In this document: positions 33,294-42,610 of the stretch, piece after piece
Layout: each line of letters starts with the position of its first letter
How positions within the stretch are numbered: position 1 is the stretch's first letter
Source: Marinobacter sp. S0848L
GTDB lineage: Bacteria; Pseudomonadota; Gammaproteobacteria; Pseudomonadales; Oleiphilaceae
Assembly: GCF_023016065.1 (NCBI RefSeq)
Contig: NZ_JALKAQ010000009.1
Location: forward strand, 62,001 to 126,000
Reading direction: 5' to 3'
Length of the DNA: 64,000 bases
The notes under the pieces: generated by a model
What the model was told of the DNA's origin: nothing
The model's database searches: none
What the model saw: the letters and a program-made list of their open reading frames with translations, nothing else
Translations under genes and position numbers: made by a program

Positions 33294-36200
33294 TTACTGC
33301 GGAGCGGCTTGTTGCTGCCCGTATTCGCGAGGCAAGTCTTTTACTGGGTTGGAAATAAAGTTTAGGTAAAGCCCACGCTCTGGAATGATTAGTGGAATTT
33401 CTTTTTTCACCAATCCGGAAAGAACTTCGGATTTAACCATTATTTCCGGGATATTCAGGTTGTATTGCTCGATCTGCATACGACCGTCGTCGAAGAAATT
33501 GACATCGCCAACCAGGTCCAGCGTGAACTCGTAATTAAACAAGTTGTGCTCTGCCGTTAGGATCGACTTGAGACGCAGATCTGGAGCATCAAGGAATACA
33601 TCCACCTTCGTTTTGAAAACAGGCTGGCCTTTATCTCCTTCAATGATATAGCCAGGGATCAGCTGATCTCGGCGGCATTCAGCGCCACTTGCCACGCATT
33701 CCGGGTCTTGGGCATATCGCATTCTGAGAACCTGAGGCCCAGTCGTCGAGACAATGCTAAACAGTTCAAGATGCACATCCAACGAAGACGTTACTATTGT
33801 AGTGGGATACAAAAGCACTTTTAAGGCATCTTTTCCTTTATCGGGTCCTTCCTCGATAACCGTTGAGCCGATTACTTCGGTGTTCAGCGCGTATGTTTGA
33901 TAGATGAACTTATTGCGCTCGCATTTATCAGTGTCGGTGTCATCGACAGCGCACCCAACTCGAGCTTCTTGTTTTTCATTTCCATAGTTGGTGAGAAGCT
34001 TTGCCGCGTTAGCTGACGGCAGATAACCACCACTACCGTTTGGCTCGTGAGCAAAGGGTTCATTCTCTCCGTCGATCTTAAAGTTAGCATTTACATCACG
34101 GATTGGTAAGTTCCTCAAAGCGGTAAACACTGAGCTCTGTGGTTCGACGCCTTTGAAGTAGATTTTCATTGACTGAATAGGTTCAGACCCGGCACCACCA
34201 CCGGAATTCAAGCCTTCCAACAGATCGGTTTTGAGAGGGTAGTTATTGATTCCACAAACTGAAGTTGGATCAGGCTCGTTGCAGTACCGGGAGTATGCAG
34301 CGTTAGTGACCTCGTCCGAGCCTCTCTTGGACACCAGAGTGTACTGATAGAACGCATCTTTTTCCCATGCCTTATCGGGATAGAAGCGAATGCGCTGGCT
34401 ATTCTTTTCCAGACGACCAGTTACCTCACCTTCGGAGCCATCTATGCGGCTTCCATCGGGGTTTACCTTTCTTACAATAAAGGTATCGCCGAGTTTAATG
34501 GAGTCGAGATTCATTGGCTGAGAAAAAACGACCATTATGGGGCGATCGGCGGGCATTTCGCTTACAGGAAGAATATCTCCACCGGTAGTAGTGTCTTTGT
34601 CCGCTTCAGTTGAGTCCGCACCCCTTGTGTAACACTCCCCAAGAACATTGTTCTCTAAGTCGAGCTTGGCGTGATTGGTTTCGCAAGGAAAGCCTGGGTA
34701 TGTCGTTAAGGCGATTGGTGGTGCATCTGAAGCGACATCGCGCTGGCCATCCAGGCTGAATGACAGGTCATTAGCCATGCTGTCGTAGAGATTGCCGGCT
34801 AAGTCGGTTAGTCCAGGGGCAGATACTTTGTACTGAATGCCTGCCTTCAAACCACCTTCTGGATTCAGGGTGAGTGCGGTTCCGTCGAGGGCCGTGTTGA
34901 GTGTTAGTTCTTGACCATCTGCATAGAGTTTAACGCCACCAGCGATTGACGCCGGGTCCAAAGGCTCATCAAAGAACAGAATCACTGGGTCGCCCGGGCG
35001 CTGAATGGACTGACGAGTGTTCGGAATGGCATTGTCTTTGTCGCCAGGCATCCAGCTCACCAATTTAGGGGCAGTGTTATCGATTTCGCGCAAAACCTCG
35101 GCGTCGAGAACCGAATCTACGTCAGTGGCTGCTTGTAGGTGGAAGGCGATAGTGGAGTCGGTAAATTCTTGGCCAAGCAGGTTGGGCTCAACCATACCGA
35201 TAGCATCAATCGTTAGAACGCCGTCTTTAACCAAGGCAATACCGCGTAGTTCTACTCCCATAAGATCTTGGGAAAGTGCTGCGTTCGGCATCGCCTCTTC
35301 AGTGTTCATCGACACGTCCATGAACAACGTGATGTGACGAGGTGCGTTGATGTCGTCAGTATAAGGGTTAGGGGCCATGTAACCGGAGGCATCAGACAGC
35401 ATGGTTACTTTAATCGTGCCAGTTTCCTGATTGCTACCATCTTTTGCGTCCAGAGCCTGTACCTTGCCGCCAACCTTAATGTTCAAGCTGGTGCTTTCCA
35501 GTACGCTGCCCTTGGGGATGCGCAGGGGCAGAGCTTCGTCGGCTTTAAACGAAGGAGCATACGCCAGTTCAGCAAACAATGATCCAGTCTGCTGAGAAGT
35601 GTCGGTAACGCCCTGCAACACAGAGTTCAGTACTACGCCATTAATGGCTTGACCGTTCAACACTGAGGCAAGGTTGCCGCCATTAGAATCTACCGCTTGC
35701 TGTTCCAGCAGCACCGTCGGGCCAGTGGCGCGAGGAGTGAAGTTGAACGACTTGCTCAAACGGGCACCGTCCGGACCGCTGGTCAGGCTGGCTAGGTTGT
35801 TCAGCTTGAGCGTGTATTCTTGGCCGGCGTTCAGGATGTCGTCTTTGCTGCCGCAGGCTTTCGGGTCTTCGGTGACGCAGGGGTCAACGGTGACGCGGTT
35901 GCCCTTCACCAACACGGTGGCGGGTACAGCAGTGCCGTTTTTGTCCAGAAGCTCAATAGAGCCGCCGAGCTTTTGCCACTCCGGGTGAACCGGGTGTGTC
36001 AAAGCGAGGCGGAAGGTAGAGAAGTTCGCCGCTTCGAAGGCGGTGCCGTTTGCGGGTACCTGCCAGGCTACGCCGAACTCGTCAGAGGTTTCTGCCAGCT
36101 CAGCAACGCCGCTGAATTCGCCGCGAGTATCGAACTGGATCCCCGGCTCGCCGACCGCATTTGGCGTGTCGATTTCACGACCGCCTTCAGTCAGCAGAGG

Positions 36201-36560
36201 CTCGTTGAAGGTGATTGAGTAGGTTTCGCGGCTGGTGAGCGTTTGCCCTTCCGACATCTCTAACTTCAGACTTTTTCCGCCATCAATCTTTGTGACGGCA
36301 AAGGCTGGGCTGCCGGCGCTGGATTGGACCTGAATCTTTTGAGCAAGTGTCGCCTCATCGTCCCCAATAGCATGGGAGAAGCGAAGTACGATATCTGCTT
36401 TTGGGCTTACATCGGCCTGGCCGTCCATTGGGTAGGAGTAAACCAGCGACACAGACTGGTTTCTATCCTTGACGCTCTGCTTGATGTTTTGCTCATCACT
36501 GCCGCCACATGCTGCAAGCAGCATGGCGGGAATCAGTGCTAACGTTTTAAATTGTTTCAT
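33294..36560 (-). CDS. Large Ig-like (Big_5) lipoprotein; AupB-like
   Basis: A 1088-residue lipoprotein: signal peptide with lipobox LLAACGGS, Cys18 as the likely lipid site. Repeated Big_5-type beta modules follow, recognised by MDGQADVSPKADIVLRFS, PVILFFDEPLDPASI, PIMVVFSQPMNLDSI and LTDLAGN elements. The C-terminal third is beta-rich and ends in a conserved-looking amphipathic sheet region. It lies 13 bases after a FadL-type porin gene and shares its terminator, so it is the second gene of a two-gene operon. From memory, the AupA (FadL-type) and AupB (membrane-attached partner) pair for alkane uptake in Marinobacter hydrocarbonoclasticus has this arrangement; identity with AupB is a hypothesis. 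Confidence 0.7.
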   Translation of the reverse strand: MKQFKTLALIPAMLLAACGGSDEQNIKQSVKDRNQSVSLVYSYPMDGQADVSPKADIVLRFSHAIGDDEATLAQKIQVQSSAGSPAFAVTKIDGGKSLKLEMSEGQTLTSRETYSITFNEPLLTEGGREIDTPNAVGEPGIQFDTRGEFSGVAELAETSDEFGVAWQVPANGTAFEAANFSTFRLALTHPVHPEWQKLGGSIELLDKNGTAVPATVLVKGNRVTVDPCVTEDPKACGSKDDILNAGQEYTLKLNNLASLTSGPDGARLSKSFNFTPRATGPTVLLEQQAVDSNGGNLASVLNGQAINGVVLNSVLQGVTDTSQQTGSLFAELAYAPSFKADEALPLRIPKGSVLESTSLNIKVGGKVQALDAKDGSNQETGTIKVTMLSDASGYMAPNPYTDDINAPRHITLFMDVSMNTEEAMPNAALSQDLMGVELRGIALVKDGVLTIDAIGMVEPNLLGQEFTDSTIAFHLQAATDVDSVLDAEVLREIDNTAPKLVSWMPGDKDNAIPNTRQSIQRPGDPVILFFDEPLDPASIAGGVKLYADGQELTLNTALDGTALTLNPEGGLKAGIQYKVSAPGLTDLAGNLYDSMANDLSFSLDGQRDVASDAPPIALTTYPGFPCETNHAKLDLENNVLGECYTRGADSTEADKDTTTGGDILPVSEMPADRPIMVVFSQPMNLDSIKLGDTFIVRKVNPDGSRIDGSEGEVTGRLEKNSQRIRFYPDKAWEKDAFYQYTLVSKRGSDEVTNAAYSRYCNEPDPTSVCGINNYPLKTDLLEGLNSGGGAGSEPIQSMKIYFKGVEPQSSVFTALRNLPIRDVNANFKIDGENEPFAHEPNGSGGYLPSANAAKLLTNYGNEKQEARVGCAVDDTDTDKCERNKFIYQTYALNTEVIGSTVIEEGPDKGKDALKVLLYPTTIVTSSLDVHLELFSIVSTTGPQVLRMRYAQDPECVASGAECRRDQLIPGYIIEGDKGQPVFKTKVDVFLDAPDLRLKSILTAEHNLFNYEFTLDLVGDVNFFDDGRMQIEQYNLNIPEIMVKSEVLSGLVKKEIPLIIPERGLYLNFISNPVKDLPREYGQQQAAPQ

Positions 36561-36573
36561 GACCTGCTTCTCC

Positions 36574-37911
36574 TCAGAACTTCAGGGTGATGGAGCCGCT
36601 GATTACATGGATATCACCGTCGGCAGTAACGTTGGTTTCGTTACCGTCAAAGTCGACCAGAGTGAAGTCCCGCTCTTGTAGTTGTTGGTACTGGTAGCCA
36701 AGGTCCAAGCGAACAGGGAAGGCCAGCAGTCGTGTGCGGTTATAAGTAGCGCTCACGCCCAGGCCGACGATGATCTTGTCGGTGTCCAGGTAGTTGAGTT
36801 CAGGATTGCGAGTGGTCTTAAGAGGAGACTCTTCGTATGCGATACCGCCGCGAACGGCAAAGTTTTCATTCAGCTGGTACTCAGCACCCAAGCGAGGTAC
36901 CAGGATGTCGTCGAAACCGATGCGGTTGCCAGCAGATACGGTCTCCTGATCCTTGATGCTGTCTTTGGCAAACTCGTCCTCTAGCTCAGACCAGTTCTGC
37001 TGTTCGATGCTACCACCGACCCGCCATCCGTCACCGGCGTACTGAGTACCGAGAACGATGGTTTCTGGCTGGAATGAATCGATGGTGGCCACGGTCAGGC
37101 TAAGGCCTGGGTCCGGGATGGTCTGGGTAACAACGATGTTGGAACCCACAGATGTTTTCGCTGAAGATTTGGTGCGGTACGTTAACGCCGCTTCCCAACC
37201 GTTGAGGAAACAATCGTCTTTACCGCAGAACGTACTGCCAAAATCGATGGTGGTGCCCAGAATGGTTTTCAGGGTTGGCTCAGCATTAACCGCCAGTCGT
37301 TCGCGACTGGTTTCGCCGCCCAAGGTGGACACTGCATCCAGCTGTGCTGCGGCTTCCAGTGTGATTCGTACCGAGGCACCGGCAGAAATGCCACGCCAGA
37401 TCGGGGTTGCGCCACCAAGGTTCAGGAACAGCGGCTCTTTTCCGTTCTGCAGATACTGGCCGGTTTCTGATGTTTCGGATTTAAAGGCCAGCATTTCTTT
37501 GCCGTACTTTTCAACACCGGCAATGAAGCCTAAATAAATAGGATGATCGAATCGGGTCAAAGAGCCCAGGTTAGTCTTCATGCCGATCAGCACGTGCTGG
37601 CTTGGCGAGCTGGAAACCACATCGCCGTTGGCATTGGGGTTGTCTGAGCGCAGTTCCTGTTCGGCATGCAGAATGCCCGAAGTCAGTTCGCCACGGGTAT
37701 CGCGAGTAAGGGATGCCGGGTTGTAGTAAGTCGCTGAAACTTGGTCGTTAAACATGGAAAGCGATTGGGCAGTGGCAACGTCTATGGGCATCACGCCATA
37801 GGTGGTGCCGAGGTTGCCCATGCTCGCAGACGCTGACATGGAAAGGGTGGCGGATACAGCTGCAACAGCAAGGGTCGCTGCCCGTACAGAAAATCGGGAA
37901 GGAAGAACCAT
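36574..37911 (-). CDS. FadL/OmpP1-family outer membrane transporter; AupA-like
   Basis: A 445-residue outer membrane protein. The chosen start MVLPSRFSVRAATLAVAAV is a signal peptide with the cleavage site ASA. The upstream frame is longer but lacks homology. The mature N-terminus has the FadL hatch motif YYNPASL, and many amphipathic beta strands end in SGSITLKF, a typical C-terminal phenylalanine. FadL-type channels carry long-chain fatty acids, alkanes or aromatics across the outer membrane. The partner lipoprotein gene follows after 13 bases. The mRNA leader has an AACAACAA motif 7 bases before the ribosome site (CGGAG), a candidate Hfq/Crc control point. Confidence 0.85.
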   Translation of the reverse strand: MVLPSRFSVRAATLAVAAVSATLSMSASASMGNLGTTYGVMPIDVATAQSLSMFNDQVSATYYNPASLTRDTRGELTSGILHAEQELRSDNPNANGDVVSSSPSQHVLIGMKTNLGSLTRFDHPIYLGFIAGVEKYGKEMLAFKSETSETGQYLQNGKEPLFLNLGGATPIWRGISAGASVRITLEAAAQLDAVSTLGGETSRERLAVNAEPTLKTILGTTIDFGSTFCGKDDCFLNGWEAALTYRTKSSAKTSVGSNIVVTQTIPDPGLSLTVATIDSFQPETIVLGTQYAGDGWRVGGSIEQQNWSELEDEFAKDSIKDQETVSAGNRIGFDDILVPRLGAEYQLNENFAVRGGIAYEESPLKTTRNPELNYLDTDKIIVGLGVSATYNRTRLLAFPVRLDLGYQYQQLQERDFTLVDFDGNETNVTADGDIHVISGSITLKF

Positions 37912-37929
37912 TAATACACTCCGTTCGCT

Positions 37930-37944
37930 CTTTGTTGTTGTGTA
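37930..37944 (-). promoter_or_regulatory. Candidate Hfq/Crc (CA) motif in the porin leader
   Basis: On the minus strand the leader reads ACAACAACAAAGAG, matching the A-rich CA pattern AAnAAnAA. The ribosome site CGGAG lies at 37919-37923, so Hfq/Crc binding here would block initiation. An imperfect inverted repeat further upstream (38054-38076, CCACG...CGTGG) may be an operator. Confidence 0.5.
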
Positions 37945-38154
37945 CAGCCCCGGCGAGTGCGCAAGGATACTGGTACGATTGTTCAGCTTGCAGTTTATGG
38001 TACTTGTCACTTTAGGACGTTGGCATTTTTGACAGGGTGTTATGTCTGTAATACCACGTATGCACAGTATGCGTGGCAAGAACATGGTCTGTGTAGACTA
38101 GAAAGGAGACAGAGTGTGTTGTTTTTGTTGCGGAATGTTGCTGGGGAGGGGAGT

Positions 38155-38231
38155 TGGTGGGCCCACCTGGACTCGAACCAGGGACCAAAGGATTATGAGT
38201 CCTCTGCTCTAACCAACTGAGCTATAGGCCC
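38155..38231 (-). tRNA. tRNA-Ile2 (CAU anticodon, lysidine type)
   Basis: A full cloverleaf on the minus strand: acceptor GGGCCTA with TGGGCCC, D arm GCTC-GAGC, anticodon stem GAGGA-TCCTT with loop CTCATAA, and T arm CCTGG-TTCGAGT-CCAGG. An encoded ACCA end completes it. A CAU anticodon suggests Met or Ile. The acceptor has C4-G69 and C5-G68 and the loop has A37-A38, the features TilS uses to convert C34 to lysidine, so this is the AUA-reading tRNA-Ile rather than elongator Met. Confidence 0.9.
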
Positions 38232-38234
38232 GAT

Positions 38235-38278
38235 AACAAAAGCGGGCGCCATTATACCCGTGAGGGTTGGCGCCCGCT
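38235..38278 (-). terminator. rpoD terminator containing the tRNA -10 box
   Basis: On the minus strand, AGCGGGCGCCA pairs with TGGCGCCCGCT (11 bp) and is followed by TTTGTT. A perfect TATAAT (38251-38256) lies at the loop/stem boundary 20 bases before the tRNA, followed by a GC-rich discriminator typical of stringently controlled stable-RNA promoters. No good -35 is seen. Confidence 0.75.
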
Positions 38279-38293
38279 ACTGTGTTTTCGGTT

Positions 38294-40135
38294 TTATGCG
38301 CTGCCTTGGTCGTCGATAAAGCCACGCAGATGGTCAGAACGTGAAGGGTGGCGCAGTTTGCGCAGTGCCTTGGCTTCGATCTGACGAATACGCTCACGGG
38401 TTACATCGAACTGTTTGCCGACTTCCTCAAGGGTGTGGTCGGTGTTCATTTCGATACCGAAACGCATGCGCAGTACTTTAGATTCACGAGCCGTCAGGCC
38501 GGATAGCACAGAACGGGTAGCTTCACGCAGGCCTTCAGCGGTGGCAGAATCCACCGGCGACAGCGCCTGAATGTCTTCAATGAAGTCGCCTAAATGGCTG
38601 TCTTCATCATCGCCGATCGGTGTTTCCATGGAGATCGGCTCTTTGGCGATCTTCAGGACCTTACGGATCTTCTCTTCCGGCATTTCCATGCGCTCGCCCA
38701 GCTCTTCAGGCGTAGGCTCGCGGCCCATTTCCTGCAGCATCTGGCGGGAAATACGGTTCAGCTTGTTGATGGTTTCGATCATGTGCACCGGAATACGGAT
38801 GGTGCGTGCCTGGTCCGCGATGGAGCGGGTGATGGCCTGACGAATCCACCAGGTGGCGTAGGTCGAGAACTTGTAGCCACGACGGTATTCAAACTTATCA
38901 ACCGCTTTCATCAAACCGATGTTGCCTTCCTGGATCAGGTCGAGGAACTGCAAGCCACGGTTGGTGTACTTCTTGGCGATGGAGATAACCAGTCGCAAGT
39001 TGGCTTCCACCATTTCTTTCTTGGCGCGGCGGGCTTTCGCTTCACCGATCGAAACGCGGCGGTTGATTTCTTTGATGTCGACTACGTCGAGATCCACTTC
39101 GGTCTGAACGTTCTGAATACGCTTCTGCAGACGGACGATCTCATCCAGGCGCTCAGCGATAGCCGCTGCGTAGGGCTTCTTGCTCTTGGCAATCTTCGGA
39201 GCCCAGTCCAGGTTCACTTCGTTGCCCGGGAACTCTTTGATGAAGTCTTTGCGCGGCATTTTGCATTCGCGGATGCAGATTTGCATGATGGTACGTTCGT
39301 TTTCGCGCACCATGTCGTTGGTGGAACGAACAACGTTAACCAGCTCATCAAATGCCTTGTTGCCCAGTTTGAACGGCGCAAACACCGCACCCAGCTCGTT
39401 CAGAGCTTCCTGGGTTTTCTTGTGGCCGCGGCCGTGTTTGGCCAGTGCTTCGTTGGCTGCTTCCAGCTTTTCTTTCAGAAGCTCAAAGCGCAGGCGGGTT
39501 TCCTCGGGATCCGGTCCGCTTTCCTTTTCCTCTTCTTCGGCGTCGTCATCGTCTTCAGCTTCGTTGCTGTCAGCCGTGGCTTCTTCGACAACTTCTTCGC
39601 CCATGAACGGCTCGGCATCGTCAGGATCAAGGAAGCCGGTAACGATGTCGCTGATGCGGCCTTCGTTTTCGATGATGCGGTCGTAGGCCTGAATAACGGT
39701 GCCTGCAGTGCCCGGGAAGTGGGCAACAGCTGCCATGACATCACGAATGCCTTCTTCGATCCGCTTAGCGATAACGATTTCGCCTTCACGGGTCAGCAGC
39801 TCGACGGTACCCATTTCGCGCATGTACATGCGGACGGGGTCGGTGGTCCGGCCCGCGTCGGTTTCTACAGCAGCCAGAGCAGCGGCGGCTTCAGCGGCGG
39901 CGGCTTCGTCGGCTGTGGAGTCACCTTCGGTCATCAACAGGGTATCTGCGTCAGGTGTTTCTTCACACACCTGGATACCCATGTCGTTGATCATCCGGAT
40001 AATATCTTCAACCTGATCCGGATCTGCAATGTCTTCCGGCAGGTGGTCGTTTACCTCGGCGTAAGTCAGGTAACCTTGTTCTTTGCCTCGAGCGATGAGG
40101 TCTTTTAAACGTGATTTCTGCGAATTGCCTGACAT
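38294..40135 (-). CDS. rpoD: RNA polymerase primary sigma factor (sigma-70)
   Basis: The 613-residue housekeeping sigma factor. Region 1.1 starts [20 protein letters not shown]; an acidic spacer lies around 180-215. Region 2 is fully conserved ([37 protein letters not shown]), and region 4 has the HTH ([20 protein letters not shown]). The ATG at 40135 is preferred over a GTG two codons upstream because it matches the family start. It has a good promoter in the dnaG gap at 40183-40212. It is the last gene of rpsU-dnaG-rpoD. Confidence 0.98.
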   Translation of the reverse strand: MSGNSQKSRLKDLIARGKEQGYLTYAEVNDHLPEDIADPDQVEDIIRMINDMGIQVCEETPDADTLLMTEGDSTADEAAAAEAAAALAAVETDAGRTTDPVRMYMREMGTVELLTREGEIVIAKRIEEGIRDVMAAVAHFPGTAGTVIQAYDRIIENEGRISDIVTGFLDPDDAEPFMGEEVVEEATADSNEAEDDDDAEEEEKESGPDPEETRLRFELLKEKLEAANEALAKHGRGHKKTQEALNELGAVFAPFKLGNKAFDELVNVVRSTNDMVRENERTIMQICIRECKMPRKDFIKEFPGNEVNLDWAPKIAKSKKPYAAAIAERLDEIVRLQKRIQNVQTEVDLDVVDIKEINRRVSIGEAKARRAKKEMVEANLRLVISIAKKYTNRGLQFLDLIQEGNIGLMKAVDKFEYRRGYKFSTYATWWIRQAITRSIADQARTIRIPVHMIETINKLNRISRQMLQEMGREPTPEELGERMEMPEEKIRKVLKIAKEPISMETPIGDDEDSHLGDFIEDIQALSPVDSATAEGLREATRSVLSGLTARESKVLRMRFGIEMNTDHTLEEVGKQFDVTRERIRQIEAKALRKLRHPSRSDHLRGFIDDQGSA

Positions 40136-40182
40136 AGACACCCTGTGAACTCGCTTTTAAAGAGGAAAAAAGTTAAACAGCC

Positions 40183-40212
40183 ATTATAGCTGTCGCTTAT
40201 CTGGTCTGCCAA
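40183..40212 (-). promoter_or_regulatory. Sigma-70 promoter for rpoD
   Basis: On the minus strand, TTGGCA (40207-40212) and a perfect TATAAT (40183-40188) are separated by 18 bases, in the gap between dnaG and rpoD, giving rpoD transcription independent of dnaG. Confidence 0.6.
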
Positions 40213-40253
40213 TGAACGGTTAGATGGTGATCAATGGCATTAGTTTCAAGTGC

Positions 40254-42008
40254 TCAATGCTCCGCTTTCGGGTTTAACGTACCCGCGCTGAGCGTTCGTA
40301 GCTCTTCCCGTTGTTCCGGGGTGAGCGTGGCCAGGTTCCGGAGCAGTGTTGCCAGTCTTTGCTGGCGCGCGGCTTCTTCGTTCGGGCTTAATAGCTCTCT
40401 GGCTGCTGCCAGCGTGCTTTCCCGAGCCGGGATATGCTCCAGTCCGTCAAACAGGTTGTAGAACCTGTCACGGGCCTGTTTGTCTGTTGCCAATCCCGCA
40501 ATCAATGCTTTGCGGGTTTGGATGTTTTGGTCCAGAATCCAGCGGGCAAATCGTCCCGCTTGTTCCAGTTGCCGGGTGCTGTCGGCTTGTGCCTTAATTT
40601 CAGTGGCCAGCTCCGGCGCTTCCAGCAAGGCCAGGCATAATGTGCTGTCCTTGCTGAGTTTTACGTCCACCCGTTCTTCGGTCGGGCGGTGCTGGCGTTC
40701 TCCGCGCCAGCCCTTGGCTTTGTAATTTTTGCTGTTTTGCTGGCGGCCCTGCCACTGATTACGGCCGCCGCATAAACGCAGCATTTCGTGCCACATGGCG
40801 TCCCGCAGTGTGCAGCGGGGCATTTTGTTCAGCAGCTGTTCGGCTCTGGCCCTGAGTTCGCCCCGGTGTTCCGGGAGTTCGAGGTCCAGGCCCTCGCTTT
40901 GGCGGTCAAACAAAAAACGCGAGAGCGGTGTCGCTCCTTCAATACGTTTTTGGAACGCTTCTGGGCCTTCCTTTCGGACAAGTGTGTCCGGGTCTTCGCC
41001 TTCGGGCAGCATCAGAAACTGTAGATGCAGGCCGTCGGCAATCAGTTCCAGGGCATTTTCCATGGCCCGGTCAGCGGCTCGAAAGCCTGCCTGATCGCCA
41101 TCAAAGCAAAACACAATGTGCCGCACCTGTCGGAGCAGGGCGGTCAAGCTGTCTTGGTTTGTCGCTGTACCCAGTGTCGCAACGGCGTAATCGATGCCGT
41201 GTTGGGCCAGTGCAATGACATCCATGTAGCCTTCTACGACCAGCAGTTTGTCGAGCTGGCGTGTGGCTTGCCGGGCTTCGTGCAGGCCGTAAATCTCGCG
41301 GCTTTTATGGAATACGTCCGATTCCGGCGAGTTGATGTACTTGGCTTTGTCGTCACCCAGCGTGCGGCCACCAAACGCGATGGTTTTGCCGCGTGTGTTC
41401 CGTATCGGGAACATCACCCGGTTACGGAACAAATCCCTTGGTTTGCCGTACTTGTCGGAAACGGTCTTGGTTTCCAGCAAGGGCTTTTTCAGATCTCTCG
41501 GTGCTGCGTCATACAAGGCGGTGCCGGTACCCGGAGCAAAGCCGATCTGATAGCGTGCGATGATGCTAGCGTCCAGACCGCGTTGTTTCAGGTAATCCTG
41601 TGCGTAAGCACCTTGCTGGCTGGTGAGCGCCGAGTGATAAAATTTGCTTGCGAAATCCAGCGCGTCGGTCAGAGTCCGGGCTTGCTGCATTTCTTGTTTG
41701 GCGACTTTGTCGTACGGCACTTCCATGCCCGCACGTTTCGCCAGTTCTTCTACCGCTTCTGTAAAGCCCAGGCCTTCAAATTCGCGGATAAAGCTGATGG
41801 CATCGCCATGAGCGCCGCAGCCAAAGCAGTGGTAGAAGCCTTTGTCGGGCCGAACGTTGAACGAGGGCGTTTTCTCGTCATGAAATGGGCAGCAGGCTTT
41901 GTAATTACCGCCGGCTTTTTTGAGAGTGATGCGTGATCCAATCAGCTCTCCCAGATCAATTCGATCCAGAAGGTCTTCAACAAAGCGTTGAGGGATCAGT
42001 CCGCTCAT
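40254..42008 (-). CDS. dnaG: DNA primase
   Basis: A 584-residue replicative primase. The N-terminal zinc-binding domain has CCPFHDEKTPSF and FHCFGCGAHGD-like motifs (YHCFGCGAHG here); the catalytic TOPRIM domain includes VVEGYMDVIALAQHGIDYAVATLGTA (in pieces: VVEGYMDV, ATLGTA) and FCFDGDQAG. The C-terminal helicase-binding domain (last 150 residues) is less conserved. It lies between rpsU and rpoD in the macromolecular synthesis block. The rpsU terminator precedes it, so some transcription must read through or start locally. Confidence 0.97.
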   Translation of the reverse strand: MSGLIPQRFVEDLLDRIDLGELIGSRITLKKAGGNYKACCPFHDEKTPSFNVRPDKGFYHCFGCGAHGDAISFIREFEGLGFTEAVEELAKRAGMEVPYDKVAKQEMQQARTLTDALDFASKFYHSALTSQQGAYAQDYLKQRGLDASIIARYQIGFAPGTGTALYDAAPRDLKKPLLETKTVSDKYGKPRDLFRNRVMFPIRNTRGKTIAFGGRTLGDDKAKYINSPESDVFHKSREIYGLHEARQATRQLDKLLVVEGYMDVIALAQHGIDYAVATLGTATNQDSLTALLRQVRHIVFCFDGDQAGFRAADRAMENALELIADGLHLQFLMLPEGEDPDTLVRKEGPEAFQKRIEGATPLSRFLFDRQSEGLDLELPEHRGELRARAEQLLNKMPRCTLRDAMWHEMLRLCGGRNQWQGRQQNSKNYKAKGWRGERQHRPTEERVDVKLSKDSTLCLALLEAPELATEIKAQADSTRQLEQAGRFARWILDQNIQTRKALIAGLATDKQARDRFYNLFDGLEHIPARESTLAAARELLSPNEEAARQQRLATLLRNLATLTPEQREELRTLSAGTLNPKAEH

Positions 42009-42060
42009 GGTGGCTCCACTTCATCCGGGGCGCCGGATACAAACGTTAATCACCACAGCC

Positions 42061-42096
42061 AAAAATGCCGCCGAAGCCAGGCCTCGGCGGCATTTT
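42061..42096 (-). terminator. Terminator between rpsU and dnaG
   Basis: A 13-bp stem (AAAATGCCGCCGA with TCGGCGGCATTTT) over a 9-base loop, ending in T on the minus strand. It partly ends the rpsU transcript before dnaG, as in E. coli. Confidence 0.85.
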
Positions 42097-42160
42097 CAGT
42101 TTGCCAGATAAGGCGATAAGCCGTTCCGGCAATCAGTCTTGCTGTCGAAGCGGTCTGAAC

Positions 42161-42376
42161 TCAGTACAGACGCTCGAACTTACGCTGTTCACGCTGAAGC
42201 TTCTTGAGATGACGCTTAACGGCAGCAGCAGCTTTGCGCTTACGAACAGCCGTCGGCTTTTCGTAGTGCTCACGACGACGTACTTCAGAAAGTACACCGG
42301 CTTTTTCGCATGAACGCTTGAAGCGACGCAGTGCTACGTCAAACGGTTCGTTCTCTTTCAGTTTAACAGCTGGCAT
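42161..42376 (-). CDS. rpsU: 30S ribosomal protein bS21
   Basis: A 71-residue protein, [27 protein letters not shown] with a Lys/Arg-rich C-terminus ending in RKFERLY, identical in length to E. coli S21. It sits on the small subunit platform and is needed for initiation. First gene of rpsU-dnaG-rpoD; divergent from tsaD. Confidence 0.98.
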   Translation of the reverse strand: MPAVKLKENEPFDVALRRFKRSCEKAGVLSEVRRREHYEKPTAVRKRKAAAAVKRHLKKLQREQRKFERLY

Positions 42377-42610
42377 TCGACAATCACCTACCTGATAGAT
42401 TCGGTTTCAAATTGTTCCGCTGGAATAGATTCTCGCGGCTCGATCCCTGGTCAGATTGGTTATAACTCGACCAGTGCATAATTAAGGGCGGCAATGATAA
42501 CGGCTGAGACAGTTCAGGTCAATCATTGTTCAACGAAAGTGACGGGAGGCGTCGGCTTTCTGATAAAATCATGGCCGACTAATCCATCTCCGCAGACACG
42601 GCCCCGATTT

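Noticed and set aside
38155-38231. Elongator tRNA-Met
   Set aside because: The CAU anticodon fits both, but C4-G69, C5-G68 and the loop match the lysidine-type tRNA-Ile2.
38594-40108. A 504-codon open frame on the plus strand opposite rpoD
   Set aside because: It mirrors the highly conserved rpoD gene and its translation has no recognisable domain; long antisense frames are common in GC-rich genes.
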